DNA from: Alistipes dispar
Lineage (GTDB): Bacteria > Bacteroidota > Bacteroidia > Bacteroidales > Rikenellaceae
Reading direction: 5' to 3'
DNA length: 64,000 bases
NCBI RefSeq assembly: GCF_006542685.1
Contig: NZ_AP019736.1
Coordinates: 434,001-498,000 of the forward strand
The notes beneath the pieces are model-generated. The model saw only the letters and a program-made list of their open reading frames with translations, searched no databases and was not told the DNA's origin. This document shows, piece after piece, positions 16,058-25,169 of the stretch. Position 1 is the stretch's first letter, and every line of letters starts with the position of its first letter. The position numbers and the translations under genes were made by a program.

Positions 16058-17737
16058 TCAGGCGGCCGTCGCGTTTTCGAGTTTCTTCATGATCGAGAAG
16101 ATGAACAGCGCCGAGAGCAGGCAGAGCACGATCAGCACGCTCCACACCATCCAGAGCGCCATGCCGCTGCCCCAGAGGTAGCCGATGAGCGACGTGGCGT
16201 AGTTGCCGACGGCCGTGGCGGCGAACCAGCAGCCCATCATCATGCCCTTGTACTTGGGAGGCGCCACCTTCGAGACGAACGAAATGCCCATCGGCGAGAG
16301 GAGCAGCTCGGCGAACGTCAGCACGAGGTAGGTCGAGATCAGCCAGTTCTGCGACACGAAGGTATCGCTGGCACCGACGGCCTTGACCTCGGCGGGCGAC
16401 ATGAGGCCCATCGACCCGACGGTGAGGATCAGGAAGCCCGCGGCGGCGATGATCATGCCCATTCCGATCTTGCGCGGAGCCGACGGCTCCTTGCCCTTGC
16501 GGGCCAGCGAGGAGAAGAGCGCCACCGACAGCGGCGTGAGGGCCACGACATAGAAGGGATTGAACTGCTGGAACACCTGCGGAAGGATGTGCACCGGATC
16601 GGGCGTGACGGTCCAGCGGTAGTAGAGCGCCCCGAGAGCCGCGACGACGGCCGCAGCGCCGATGAGCTTGCCGCGGCCCTTCTCGGCCTGGAAGAAGCCC
16701 ACCAGTCCGTAGATGCCCACGAGCACCAGCACGAGGTTCAGAATGTCGAACGACATGCGCGTGAGGCCCGTCGCCTCGGAGGTCGTATAGTCGCGGGCGA
16801 AGAAGGTCATCGTCGAGCCGTTCTGGTGGAAGGCCATCCAGAAGAAGATCACCACGGCGAAGACGAGCATGAGGGCCGTGATGCGCGACTTGGTCTGCGC
16901 GGGCGTCAGCTCGACCTGCGCGGCGGCGCCCGAAGCGGCCTGCTGCTTGGCCGTCACGTCGGCGTGCCGGAAGGTCTTGCGGAAGGCGACGTAGATCACA
17001 TAGGAGACGATCAGCGAGACGCACGCCACGGCGAAGCCCATGTTATAGGCCGACGAGAGTTTCTCGATGTAGTGCGACGCGAAGCTCCCCAGATCGGAGA
17101 CGTCGCCGCCGACCGATACGGCCAGCCGCTGCAACTCGGCCAGCGGCTCGGCGGGCATCGAAGCCCCTTCGGCAAGGTACTGGTGCGCGAGGGCCGGAAT
17201 CTGGCCGTTGTACGTCAGTCCGTCCTGCGCGAGGAAGTGGTTCGTGATCCACGTGGCCATCGACGGGGCGAACATGGCACCGATGTTGATGGCCATATAG
17301 AATATGGAGAAGGCGCTGTCGCGCTTGGCCGAATAGGCCGGATCGTCGTACAGATTGCCCACCATCACCTGCAGGTTGCCCTTGAAAAGGCCCGTGCCGC
17401 AGGCGATCAGCGTCAGTGCCAGGAACATGAGCGCCTGCGCCGCGAAGCCCGTACCGGTGGGTATCGAAAGCAGCGCGTAGCCGCCGAACATGACGATGAT
17501 GCCGAGCGTCACCATCCGGCCGAAGCCGAACCGGTCGGCCAGGATGCCGCCGAAGAAGGGCATGAAATAGACGGCGGCCAGGAAGATGCCGTAAATCTGG
17601 GTGGTCACGGCCTCCGTGTAGCCGAATTTCGCCTGCAGGAACAGGGTGAAGATCGCAAGCATGGTATAGTAGCCGAAACGCTCGCCCGTGTTGGCCAGCG
17701 AAAGGGCGTACAAACCTTTGGGTTGTCCTTTGAACAT
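16058..17737 (-). CDS. POT-family proton-coupled oligopeptide transporter
   Basis: Inner-membrane MFS transporter that imports di/tripeptides with protons. It has 559 aa and about 14 hydrophobic segments. The N-terminus carries the POT signature NTGERFGYYTM (ExxER-like proton site) in helix 1, a G-x-x-x-D-R-x-G motif (GILADRFGFGRM) between helices 2 and 3, and FSIFYMAINIGAMFAP, the PTR2 signature, in helices 4-5. A loop of about 70 residues follows (GLTYNGQIPALAHQYL onward), as seen in Bacteroidetes members. Start at 17737 immediately precedes MFKGQPKGLYALS, a conserved opening. Divergent from the branching enzyme across two close -7 elements. Confidence 0.94.
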   Translation of the reverse strand: MFKGQPKGLYALSLANTGERFGYYTMLAIFTLFLQAKFGYTEAVTTQIYGIFLAAVYFMPFFGGILADRFGFGRMVTLGIIVMFGGYALLSIPTGTGFAAQALMFLALTLIACGTGLFKGNLQVMVGNLYDDPAYSAKRDSAFSIFYMAINIGAMFAPSMATWITNHFLAQDGLTYNGQIPALAHQYLAEGASMPAEPLAELQRLAVSVGGDVSDLGSFASHYIEKLSSAYNMGFAVACVSLIVSYVIYVAFRKTFRHADVTAKQQAASGAAAQVELTPAQTKSRITALMLVFAVVIFFWMAFHQNGSTMTFFARDYTTSEATGLTRMSFDILNLVLVLVGIYGLVGFFQAEKGRGKLIGAAAVVAALGALYYRWTVTPDPVHILPQVFQQFNPFYVVALTPLSVALFSSLARKGKEPSAPRKIGMGMIIAAAGFLILTVGSMGLMSPAEVKAVGASDTFVSQNWLISTYLVLTFAELLLSPMGISFVSKVAPPKYKGMMMGCWFAATAVGNYATSLIGYLWGSGMALWMVWSVLIVLCLLSALFIFSIMKKLENATAA

Positions 17738-17769
17738 AATCGCTTCAGGGGTTTAATAAAGTTCGGAGA

Positions 17770-17798
17770 CAAAGATAGAAAAATTTTTCATATATTTG
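17770..17798. promoter_or_regulatory. paired divergent -7 elements (POT transporter / branching enzyme)
   Basis: CAAAGATA at 17770-17777 (TATCTTTG on minus) serves the transporter, and TATATTTG at 17791-17798 serves the GH13 gene. They are 13 bp apart and diverge, so their -33 regions overlap. Confidence 0.65.
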
Positions 17799-17816
17799 TA
17801 TGAAACCGCAAGTTCT

Positions 17817-19853
17817 ATGGGAAAAAACTCCGACCTGCTGCCGATCGTCCTCCGCGACGAATGGCTCCGTCCCGCGGCCGCGGCGATCGCCCGCCGCCAC
17901 GGACGTTACCTCGACAAACTCGCGGCCGTCGAACGCGCCGCGGGGTCGATCGTCGATTACGCCAACGGCTACCGCTATTTCGGCTGGCAATGGGATGCCG
18001 GACTGGAGGGGTGGTGGCTCCGCGAATGGCTGCCCGGTGCGGCGGACGTCTATGTGTTCGGGGACTTCAACGGCTGGCAGCGCACCGAAATCAGGATGCA
18101 CCGCGACCCGGCGGGGGTCTGGAGCGTCTTCTTCCCCGCGGCGATGTACCGCGACCGGCTGCTCCACGGCTCGCTCTACAAGCTCCACGTCCACGGCGAC
18201 AACGGCTGGCGGGACCGCATCCCGGCCTACGCCCGGCGCGTGGTGCAGGACGAGCAGACGAAGGATTTCGCGGCGCAGTTCTGGGAACCGGACGCCCCCT
18301 TCGACTGGTGCGGCGATGCGTTCGAGGCCCCGGCGGCAGGCAGCCTGCTGATCTACGAGGCCCACGTGGGCATGGCGCAGGAGCGCGAGGGAGTGGGGAC
18401 CTACCGCGAATTCACCGAAAGAATCCTCCCGGTCATCAAACGCGGCGGCTACAACGCCGTGCAGCTCATGGCCATCGCCGAGCACCCCTACTACGGGTCG
18501 TTCGGCTACCACGTTTCGAGTTTCTTCGCCCCCTCGTCGCGCTTCGGCACGCCCGAGGAGCTGAAAGAGCTGGTGCGCCGGGCGCACGAGCTGGGACTGG
18601 CCGTCATCATGGACCTCGTGCACGCCCACTACGTGAAGAACCTCAACGAGGGGATCAACGAGCTGGACGGCACGGACCACCTCTACTCGCCCCCGGGCGA
18701 GGCGGGCGACCAGCCCTACTGGGATTCGAAACTCTTCGACTACGGCAAGGGCGAAGTGCAGCACTTCCTGCTCTCGAACGTCAAATACTGGCTCGACGAG
18801 TTCCACTTCGACGGCTTCCGCTTCGACGGGGTGACGTCGATGCTCTACCGCCACCACGGCTATATCGACTTCGACTGCCGCGACCGCTACTTCGACGAGG
18901 GGGTGAACGAAGACGCCGTGGACTACCTGACGCTGGCCAACCGCCTCGTCCACGACTTCCGCCCCGCGGCCGTGACGATCGCCGAGGACGTGAGCGGCAT
19001 GCCGGGCATGTGCATCCCCATCGACGACGGCGGCATCGGGTTCGACTACCGGCTGGGCATGGCCATTCCCGACTACTGGATCAAACAGCTCAAGGAGGTT
19101 CCCGACGAGGAGTGGAACATATGGGAGATGTGGTCGGTGATGACCAACCGCCTGCCGGGAGTGAAGACCGTGGCCTACGCCGAGTCGCACGACCAGGCGC
19201 TGGTGGGCGACAAGACGCTGGCGTTCCGCCTGATGGACAAGGAGATGTACGACCGCATGGACCGCGCGTCGGAGAGTCTCGTGATCGACCGCGGCATGGC
19301 CCTGCACAAGATGATCCGCCTGATGACGATCGCCGCGGGAGGCGACGCCTACCTCAACTTCATGGGCAACGAGTTCGGCCACCCCGAATGGATCGACTTC
19401 CCGCGCGAAGGCAACGGCTGGAGCTACGCCCACGCCCGACGGCAGTGGTCGCTCTCCCGCAACGGATTCCTGCGCTACTCGTGGCTCGGGGATTTCGACC
19501 GGGCGATGATCCGGCTCGTCAAAAAATACCGGGTGCTGGCCGACGGCTACCCCTACAACCTGCTCATGGACGAGCGGAACAAGACGATGGTCTTCTCGCA
19601 CGGCCGGCTGCTGTTCGTCTTCAACTGGCACCCCACGGCGTCGATACCCGACTACGAACTGCCCGTCGGGGCCCCGGGCAAATACGTTCCGGTGCTCTCG
19701 ACCGACGAACGGCGGTTCGGCGGTCAGGAGCGGCAGTCGATGCAGGTCGAGCACTTCTCCTTCCCGGTGCGGGGCGACGACGGACAGGACCACCCCCGCA
19801 TCCGCATCTACAACACCTCGCGCACGGCGACGGTCTACCTGCGGCGGCGGTAG
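17817..19853 (+). CDS. glgB: 1,4-alpha-glucan branching enzyme-like GH13 protein
   Basis: GH13 enzyme of 678 aa expected to form alpha-1,6 branches in glycogen. An N-terminal CBM48-like region (about residues 55-150, with YVFGDFNGWQR) precedes the TIM barrel. Catalytic regions are visible: MDLVHAHY (region I), FRFDGVTSM with the nucleophile Asp (region II), IAEDVSG with the acid/base Glu, and AESHDQ (region IV). A C-terminal all-beta domain ends near VYLRRR. It resembles the eukaryote-like GlgB found in Bacteroidota. ATG at 17817 is preferred over a TTG at 17796 that overlaps the promoter. Not clustered with other glycogen genes in this window. Confidence 0.92.
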   Translation: MGKNSDLLPIVLRDEWLRPAAAAIARRHGRYLDKLAAVERAAGSIVDYANGYRYFGWQWDAGLEGWWLREWLPGAADVYVFGDFNGWQRTEIRMHRDPAGVWSVFFPAAMYRDRLLHGSLYKLHVHGDNGWRDRIPAYARRVVQDEQTKDFAAQFWEPDAPFDWCGDAFEAPAAGSLLIYEAHVGMAQEREGVGTYREFTERILPVIKRGGYNAVQLMAIAEHPYYGSFGYHVSSFFAPSSRFGTPEELKELVRRAHELGLAVIMDLVHAHYVKNLNEGINELDGTDHLYSPPGEAGDQPYWDSKLFDYGKGEVQHFLLSNVKYWLDEFHFDGFRFDGVTSMLYRHHGYIDFDCRDRYFDEGVNEDAVDYLTLANRLVHDFRPAAVTIAEDVSGMPGMCIPIDDGGIGFDYRLGMAIPDYWIKQLKEVPDEEWNIWEMWSVMTNRLPGVKTVAYAESHDQALVGDKTLAFRLMDKEMYDRMDRASESLVIDRGMALHKMIRLMTIAAGGDAYLNFMGNEFGHPEWIDFPREGNGWSYAHARRQWSLSRNGFLRYSWLGDFDRAMIRLVKKYRVLADGYPYNLLMDERNKTMVFSHGRLLFVFNWHPTASIPDYELPVGAPGKYVPVLSTDERRFGGQERQSMQVEHFSFPVRGDDGQDHPRIRIYNTSRTATVYLRRR

Positions 19854-19999
19854 CCCGGGGCGGATTCACGGTTCGGAGCGGTTCGCGGGCCGGCGTGCAC
19901 TCCGGATTCCGACAGTCCCGACCGCGCACGACCGCAAGGCGCAGGAACGGATCGGAAAAAAATCCGGGCAGAACGCATTCCGGTCCGGCGATCCGGCGT

Positions 20000-20007
20000 T
20001 ATCTTTG
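20000..20007 (+). promoter_or_regulatory. -7 element for the DUF4186-dinB unit
   Basis: TATCTTTG, about 20 bp upstream of the DUF4186 ATG. Confidence 0.6.
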
Positions 20008-20026
20008 CCGGACAACCGGAAAGACG

Positions 20027-20524
20027 ATGGACAGAGAGAAAAATACGGACGGAACAAGCGCCGCTCCGGAGACAACGGACGGAAAAATGCCCGGAAGGAT
20101 ATTTTCCGGAGATGCCGCCAGGACCGGAGGGAATGCGGCCGGGGAGGAGTTCGAAGAGCTTTTCGCCCGGCTGGCCCGCTCGGAGTTCCGCAGCCGGTTC
20201 CGTCTCGGACCTGCGGAGGTGGCCTATGCCGAACGCAAAGGCGCGGAGACGCTGCGCCGCCATGCGGAGGACTTCGTGCGCACACGCCTCGCCCCGGCCG
20301 TCATCCCCAACGACGGCCGGCAGACGCCCATGCGGGGACACCCCGTGTTCATCGCCCAGCACGCCACGGCCTGCTGCTGCCGCAAATGTCTCGAGAAATG
20401 GCATCGCATCCCGGCGGGCCGGGAACTGAGCGCCACGGAGCAGCGGTACGTCGTCGCGGTGCTGATGGCCTGGATCGGACGGCAGCCGCTCCGGCAGGCC
20501 GGAACGAACCGCCCCGTCCGATAG
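20027..20524 (+). CDS. DUF4186 domain protein
   Basis: Predicted 165-aa soluble protein. The first about 45 residues are Gly/Thr/Asp-rich and poorly conserved-looking. The remainder (about 48-155) matches the DUF4186 pattern: SRFRLGPAEVAYAERKG, then the stretch from NDGRQTPMRGHPVFIAQHAT into ACCCRKCLEKWH, with a Cys cluster (CCC-x2-C) that could bind metal, and a final helical part. Function of the family is not known. It ends 4 bp before dinB on the same strand, so the two are surely co-transcribed, hinting at a link to DNA damage or nucleic-acid metabolism (inference). Confidence 0.85.
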   Translation: MDREKNTDGTSAAPETTDGKMPGRIFSGDAARTGGNAAGEEFEELFARLARSEFRSRFRLGPAEVAYAERKGAETLRRHAEDFVRTRLAPAVIPNDGRQTPMRGHPVFIAQHATACCCRKCLEKWHRIPAGRELSATEQRYVVAVLMAWIGRQPLRQAGTNRPVR

Positions 20525-20528
20525 CGAA

Positions 20529-21602
20529 ATGCCGCACGATATGCCTCAACGGAAGATCATACACGTGGACATGGACGCCTTCTACGCCTCCGTCGAGCAG
20601 CGCGACAACCCCGCCCTGCGGGGACGTCCGATCGCCGTGGGACACGACGGTCCGCGGGGCGTGGTCTCCACGGCCAGCTACGAGGCGCGCCCCTTCGGCG
20701 TGCATTCGGCCCTCCCCTCCGTCACGGCGCGGCGGCTCTGTCCGCAACTGATCTTCGTGCCGCCCCGCTTCGAAATCTACAAGGCCGTCTCGCAGCAGAT
20801 CCGGGCCGTATTCCGCGAATACACCGAGCTGGTGGAGCCGCTGTCGCTCGACGAAGCGTTTCTGGACGTCTCGCACCTGCGCTCGGCGACGCTCGCCGCG
20901 CGCGAGATCAAGGCCCGCATCCGCCGCGAAACGGGTCTCACGGCCTCGGCGGGCGTCTCCGTGAACAAGATGCTGGCGAAAATCGCCTCGGACTACCGCA
21001 AACCCGACGGGCTGTTCACCATCGCCCCGGAGCAGGTCTCCGGATTCGTCGCCGGACTGCCCGTAGAACGCTTCTTCGGCATCGGCGAAGTCACGGCCCG
21101 GAAGATGCACGCCCTCGGCATCCGCACGGGAGCCGATCTCGGGCTGTGGGACGAAGCGGCCCTCGTGCACCACTTCGGCAAGGCCGGGCACGCCTACTAC
21201 GGCTACGCCCGGGGCATCGACGACCGCGCGGTGACACCCAACCGCATCCGCAAGTCGCTCGGTGCGGAGACGACCCTCCCGGAAGACACCGACGACCGGA
21301 AGCGGTTGATGCTGGAGCTGGAGGGCATCCGCGAAGAGGTCTGGAACCGGCTCCAGCGGCACGAGTTCCGGGGCAAGACCGTCGTGCTGAAACTCAAATA
21401 CGCCGACTTCCGGCAGATCACCCGCTCGAAGACGCTCCCGGCGGCCGTCGAGTCCGCCGACACGCTGCGCCGCGTCGCGGAGGAGCTGCTCGCAGCCGTG
21501 GATCTCCGCGGACGCAGAGTCCGCCTCATCGGCCTCACGGTGGGCAATTCGCCGGAGGCATGCGCCGACTGCGTACAGTTGCGGTTCGGCTTCGGAGAGT
21601 GA
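20529..21602 (+). CDS. dinB: DNA polymerase IV (Y-family translesion polymerase)
   Basis: Error-prone polymerase that bypasses lesions. At 357 aa it matches the usual DinB length. The palm domain has HVDMDAFYASVEQ (catalytic Asp pair) and EPLSLDEAFLDVS (Asp/Glu); an HhH region follows at FFGIGEVTARKMHALGI, and the little-finger domain occupies the C-terminal third (KSLGAETTLPEDT onward). It lacks a recognisable beta-clamp peptide in the last residues. ATG at 20529 lies 4 bp after the DUF4186 stop; 20541 is an alternative. No LexA box was recognised upstream. Confidence 0.95.
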   Translation: MPHDMPQRKIIHVDMDAFYASVEQRDNPALRGRPIAVGHDGPRGVVSTASYEARPFGVHSALPSVTARRLCPQLIFVPPRFEIYKAVSQQIRAVFREYTELVEPLSLDEAFLDVSHLRSATLAAREIKARIRRETGLTASAGVSVNKMLAKIASDYRKPDGLFTIAPEQVSGFVAGLPVERFFGIGEVTARKMHALGIRTGADLGLWDEAALVHHFGKAGHAYYGYARGIDDRAVTPNRIRKSLGAETTLPEDTDDRKRLMLELEGIREEVWNRLQRHEFRGKTVVLKLKYADFRQITRSKTLPAAVESADTLRRVAEELLAAVDLRGRRVRLIGLTVGNSPEACADCVQLRFGFGE

Positions 21603-21700
21603 CAGAAAGAGAAAGGTCTTCCGGCCGGGAAGCAACCGGGAACCCCCGGGAAACGGCCGGAATCCGAAACCGTCCCTGCCGGACATCCCGTCAGAAAACG

Positions 21701-21740
21701 GCATCGGGCCCTGCCGCGATAGTGCGGCAGGGCCCGATGC
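21701..21740. terminator. bidirectional terminator between dinB and the VWA gene
   Basis: Perfect 17-bp stem (21701-21717 with 21724-21740), 6-nt loop, containing CCTGCCGC/GCGGCAGG as at 15972. Confidence 0.9.
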
Positions 21741-21776
21741 GCGAAATCCCTTCGCCCTGAGCAGCGGTCCGCCAGA

Positions 21777-23786
21777 TCAGCGGTCCGCAGGCACGGCAGC
21801 GGAACCGGACGCACCGGAAGGAACGGGTACGGATGCGGACGCCGGGACGGAACCGGACGAGCCGCCGGGCGCCGAAGCCGGCGCGGATACGGCGGACGAT
21901 ACGGAACGGGGCGCTGCGTCCGGTGCGGAATGCGGCACAGGCTCCGGCGCGGGATACTCCGAACGGCAGTCGCCGCAGACGCTCTGCGCCACGCGCACCA
22001 GGTCGATGAACTCGCGGCGGTAGCCCTCCGGATCGTTCCCCAGTCCGAGCTGCGCCAGACGGATCACCTCGTCCCACGTCGCCCCGCCCCGGAAATCGGA
22101 GAGGCGGAGCAGTTGTCCGTACATGGCCACGGCCGCCGCGAAGGCGAAGTCGCCCGTCAGACGCTCCCGCCCGTCATCGACCAGTTCGGCCTGCATCAGA
22201 TGGCTGCGGCGCTCGCCGGGGAGCTTGTAGCGGACCTTCACGGCCAGCGTCTCGGACGAGGGAATCGTCACCACGGGCACGCCCCGCCGTCCCTGATAGC
22301 GCAGGGCGTCCACCGTGCCGGCCGGATGCTCCTCGACGCCGACGGGAATCAGCTCGTAGAGCGCCGTGACGCAATGCCCGGCACCGATCTCGCCCGCATC
22401 CCTGCGGTCGTCGTTGAAATCCTCGCTCTCCAGCAGGCGGCTCTCGTACCCCACCAGCCGGTAGGAGGCGACCAGCGCCGGATTGAACTCCACCTGCATC
22501 TTGACGTCGTGCGCCACGGCCCACGCCGTCGCGCCGAACTCGCGGAAAAGCACCTTCGCCGCCTCGCGCATGTCATCGACATAGGCGTAGTTGCCGTCGC
22601 CCCGCTCGGCCATGAGCTGCATCTTCCGGTCCTTGTAGTTGCCCATGCCGTAGCCGAGCACCGAAAGCCGCACGCCCGACTGTTTGCGCTGCCGTTCGAT
22701 GAGCGCCCCCATCTCGTCGTCGGACGAAGGCCCCACGTTGAAGTCGCCGTCCGAACAGAGGACGATGCGGTTGTTGCCGCCGGGGATGAAGCACCGCCCG
22801 GCCACCTCGTAGGCGCACTCCAGCCCGGCGCCGCCCGCCGTCGAGCCGGAGGCCGTCAGACCGTCGATCACATCCTTGATGCGCCGCCGCTCGCTGCCCG
22901 GCACGTTCTCCGACACCACCCGCACCCCGTCGGCATAGGTCACCACCGAAACGCGGTCCCCGGGCCGCAGGTTGTCCGTGAGCATCTTCATCGAAGCCTG
23001 CACCAGCGGCAGCCGGCCGGTCATCGAGCCGGAAACGTCTATGAGGTAGATGAAATTCGAAGGCGGAATCTCCGCGGCCGGAATCTCGCGGGCACGCAGC
23101 CCGATGCGGACCAGCCGGTGCGACGGCTCCCACGGACACGGACCCGCATCGACGACGAGCGACAGCGGATCCTCCCCCTCGGGAGCGGGATAGTCGTAGG
23201 AAAAGTAGTTCAGCAGCTCCTCGATGCGCACGGCGTCCGGCTCGGGATGGCGTCCCGAGGCGAGTTTGCGGCGGCAGACGGCATAGGAGGCGCCGTCGGC
23301 TTCGAGCGAGAAGGTCGAAAGCGGTTCCTGCAGGGCGGAGCGGAAACGGTTCTCCTCGTAGTGCGCGTACTCCTCCCTGCCGGGCTGCACGAACGGCAGG
23401 GCCGCCGACCCCGCGCGACGACGGGAGGGTCCCGCGACCGGTCCGGCGGCATCCTGCATGCCGGACACCTCCACGACGCACTCTTCAAACACCGCCTCGG
23501 CGGCCGCTTCCAGCACGACGTCGATCCGCGTGCGGCGGCCTACCGGCTCCTCGGCCGTTCGGAACCCGACGAAGGTGAAGCGGAGCGTGTCGCCCGGCGC
23601 GGCCCCGATCTCATAGCGGCCGTCCGGACCGGTCACCGTGCCCCGGGAAGTATGCTTGACGACGACCGAACAGCCCGCGAGCGGGGCGTTGTCGCCGGCG
23701 GACACGACCCGGCCGGCCACGGTGTGCGACTGCGCCGCCGCTCCCAGCGGCAGCAGGCAGGCGAGCAGGAAAGGCAGACTTTTCAT
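21777..23786 (-). CDS. secreted VWA-domain protein (YfbK-like) with carboxypeptidase-like domain
   Basis: Exported 669-aa protein. Signal peptide of about 18 residues, then a CarboxypepD_reg-like beta domain (about 20-95, GRVVSAGDNAPLAGCSVVVK), a YfbK/von Willebrand N-terminal region (EENRFRSALQEPLSTFSLEAD), a VWA domain with MIDAS sequence DVSGSM and later Thr/Asp (ASGSTAGGAGLE, LCSDGDFNVG), and a DUF3520-type C-terminal region up to about residue 610. The last about 55 residues are Pro/Ala/Ser-rich, likely unstructured. VWA proteins of this type are thought to bind metal-dependent partners; exact role is unknown. Start at 23786 sits on the signal peptide. It follows the amidohydrolase by 71 bp on the same strand. 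Confidence 0.9.
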   Translation of the reverse strand: MKSLPFLLACLLPLGAAAQSHTVAGRVVSAGDNAPLAGCSVVVKHTSRGTVTGPDGRYEIGAAPGDTLRFTFVGFRTAEEPVGRRTRIDVVLEAAAEAVFEECVVEVSGMQDAAGPVAGPSRRRAGSAALPFVQPGREEYAHYEENRFRSALQEPLSTFSLEADGASYAVCRRKLASGRHPEPDAVRIEELLNYFSYDYPAPEGEDPLSLVVDAGPCPWEPSHRLVRIGLRAREIPAAEIPPSNFIYLIDVSGSMTGRLPLVQASMKMLTDNLRPGDRVSVVTYADGVRVVSENVPGSERRRIKDVIDGLTASGSTAGGAGLECAYEVAGRCFIPGGNNRIVLCSDGDFNVGPSSDDEMGALIERQRKQSGVRLSVLGYGMGNYKDRKMQLMAERGDGNYAYVDDMREAAKVLFREFGATAWAVAHDVKMQVEFNPALVASYRLVGYESRLLESEDFNDDRRDAGEIGAGHCVTALYELIPVGVEEHPAGTVDALRYQGRRGVPVVTIPSSETLAVKVRYKLPGERRSHLMQAELVDDGRERLTGDFAFAAAVAMYGQLLRLSDFRGGATWDEVIRLAQLGLGNDPEGYRREFIDLVRVAQSVCGDCRSEYPAPEPVPHSAPDAAPRSVSSAVSAPASAPGGSSGSVPASASVPVPSGASGSAAVPADR

Positions 23787-23857
23787 AGGACAAGCAATTT
23801 AGGCCCTTCCAAGTTAGCGAAAAACGGGCGGAAAAACAAATTTTTTCCGCCCGCCGG

Positions 23858-25168
23858 TCACTTCGCCGTCCGAATCCGCGCGACGGCCTCCGCCGCCCGT
23901 GCATAGAGATCCGGCAGGTCCACCCCCGGGATGCGGCGGTTCTCGACCACGATCCGGCCGCCGACCATCACCGTCTCGACGTCCGACGCCTTGCCGCAAT
24001 AGACCAGATTGGCCACCGCGTCGTTCACGGGCTGCAAGTGCGGCTTTTCCAGATCGACCACGATCAGATCGGCCAGCGCCCCTTCGCGCAGCACGCCCAG
24101 CTCCCCCTCGGAGCAGCCCATCGCCCGGGCCCCGTTCGCCGTAGCCAGCCGCAGCGCCTCACGGGCCGGAAGCGCGCAGGGATCGCCTGTCGCGGATTTC
24201 TGGAGGAAGGCCGCCGTGCGCAGCTCCTCCCACATGTCCAGGTCGTTGTTCGAACAGGGACCGTCCGTGGCCACCGTCACCGTTACCCCTTCGCGCAGCA
24301 TCCGCGCCACGGGGGCCACGCCGCTCGAAATCTTCATGTTGCTCTGCGGGTTGTGCGACACCGTGACGCCGCGCGCGGCAAGGACCGCGATGTCCTCGTC
24401 CGTCACGTGGACGCAGTGCGCTCCGATCGTACGGGGAGTCAGCACCCCCAGCCGATCGAGGTGGCCGACCGGCGTGGCGCCGTAACGTTCGCGCACGATG
24501 CGCACCTCGTCCCGTGTCTCGGCGACGTGCGTCATCAGCAGCAGCCCGTGGCGTTCGGCCAGCTCGCGGCCCCGCACGAGGTTTTCGGGCGAAACCGTAT
24601 AGGGGGAGTGCGGCGCGACGGCGATGCGCACGCGGTCGCTGCCGGCGGCCAGCCGCACGGCCTCCCCGATCTGGGGCAGCACCTCGTCGATGTTGCTGTC
24701 GAAGTAGTTGCACCCCAGCACAGCACGGATGCCCAGCCGCTCGACCACGCCGACGCAGCGGTGCTGGAAATAGTACATATCGACGAACGACGTGACGCCG
24801 CCCAGCAGCATCTCGACGATGCCCAGCTCCATGCCGAGCGCCACGTCGTCGGGCGTCTGGCACGCCTCGAAGGGCCAGATGAATTCGTGAAGCCACCGCA
24901 TCAGCGGAAGGTCATCGGCCCGGCTGCGCTGCAACGTCATGGCCGCGTGGCAATGGGTGTTCACCAGCCCCGGCATGACCAGCCGCCCCCGGCAGTCGAT
25001 CTCCCGCAGGCCGGGATGCGCCGCGCGGAACTCCGCCGCGGCCGATTCGTCGGGCGACACCAGCGCGATGCGGTCGCCCGCGACGCCCACCGATCCGGTG
25101 AAGGTGTGCGGCCCCTCCGCGGAGGAAGTCATCGGCAGCACCGTCGCATTCGAAAAAAGCGTAGCCAT
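23858..25168 (-). CDS. amidohydrolase, 5'-methylthioadenosine/S-adenosylhomocysteine deaminase-like
   Basis: Cytosolic metal-dependent deaminase or chlorohydrolase-type enzyme of 436 aa (TrzA/MtaD branch of the amidohydrolase superfamily). Metal ligands are visible: His-x-His in NTHCHAAMT, a His in MTHVAETRDE, His in AHCVH, and the Asp in ATDGPCSNND. The MTA/SAH deaminase subgroup typically shows the WLHEFIWPFE-type segment, which is present as RWLHEFIWPFEAC. It starts 1 bp after the DUF1573 stop, so translation is coupled. Likely nucleoside deamination, but guanine or other substrates cannot be excluded. Confidence 0.9.
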   Translation of the reverse strand: MATLFSNATVLPMTSSAEGPHTFTGSVGVAGDRIALVSPDESAAAEFRAAHPGLREIDCRGRLVMPGLVNTHCHAAMTLQRSRADDLPLMRWLHEFIWPFEACQTPDDVALGMELGIVEMLLGGVTSFVDMYYFQHRCVGVVERLGIRAVLGCNYFDSNIDEVLPQIGEAVRLAAGSDRVRIAVAPHSPYTVSPENLVRGRELAERHGLLLMTHVAETRDEVRIVRERYGATPVGHLDRLGVLTPRTIGAHCVHVTDEDIAVLAARGVTVSHNPQSNMKISSGVAPVARMLREGVTVTVATDGPCSNNDLDMWEELRTAAFLQKSATGDPCALPAREALRLATANGARAMGCSEGELGVLREGALADLIVVDLEKPHLQPVNDAVANLVYCGKASDVETVMVGGRIVVENRRIPGVDLPDLYARAAEAVARIRTAK

Positions 25169-25169
25169 A

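Noticed and set aside
13516..16092. 858-aa open frame overlapping the TonB receptor
   Set aside because: Wrong frame for the receptor; only its first residues (MRKYILGG) are of interest because of the G6 tract.
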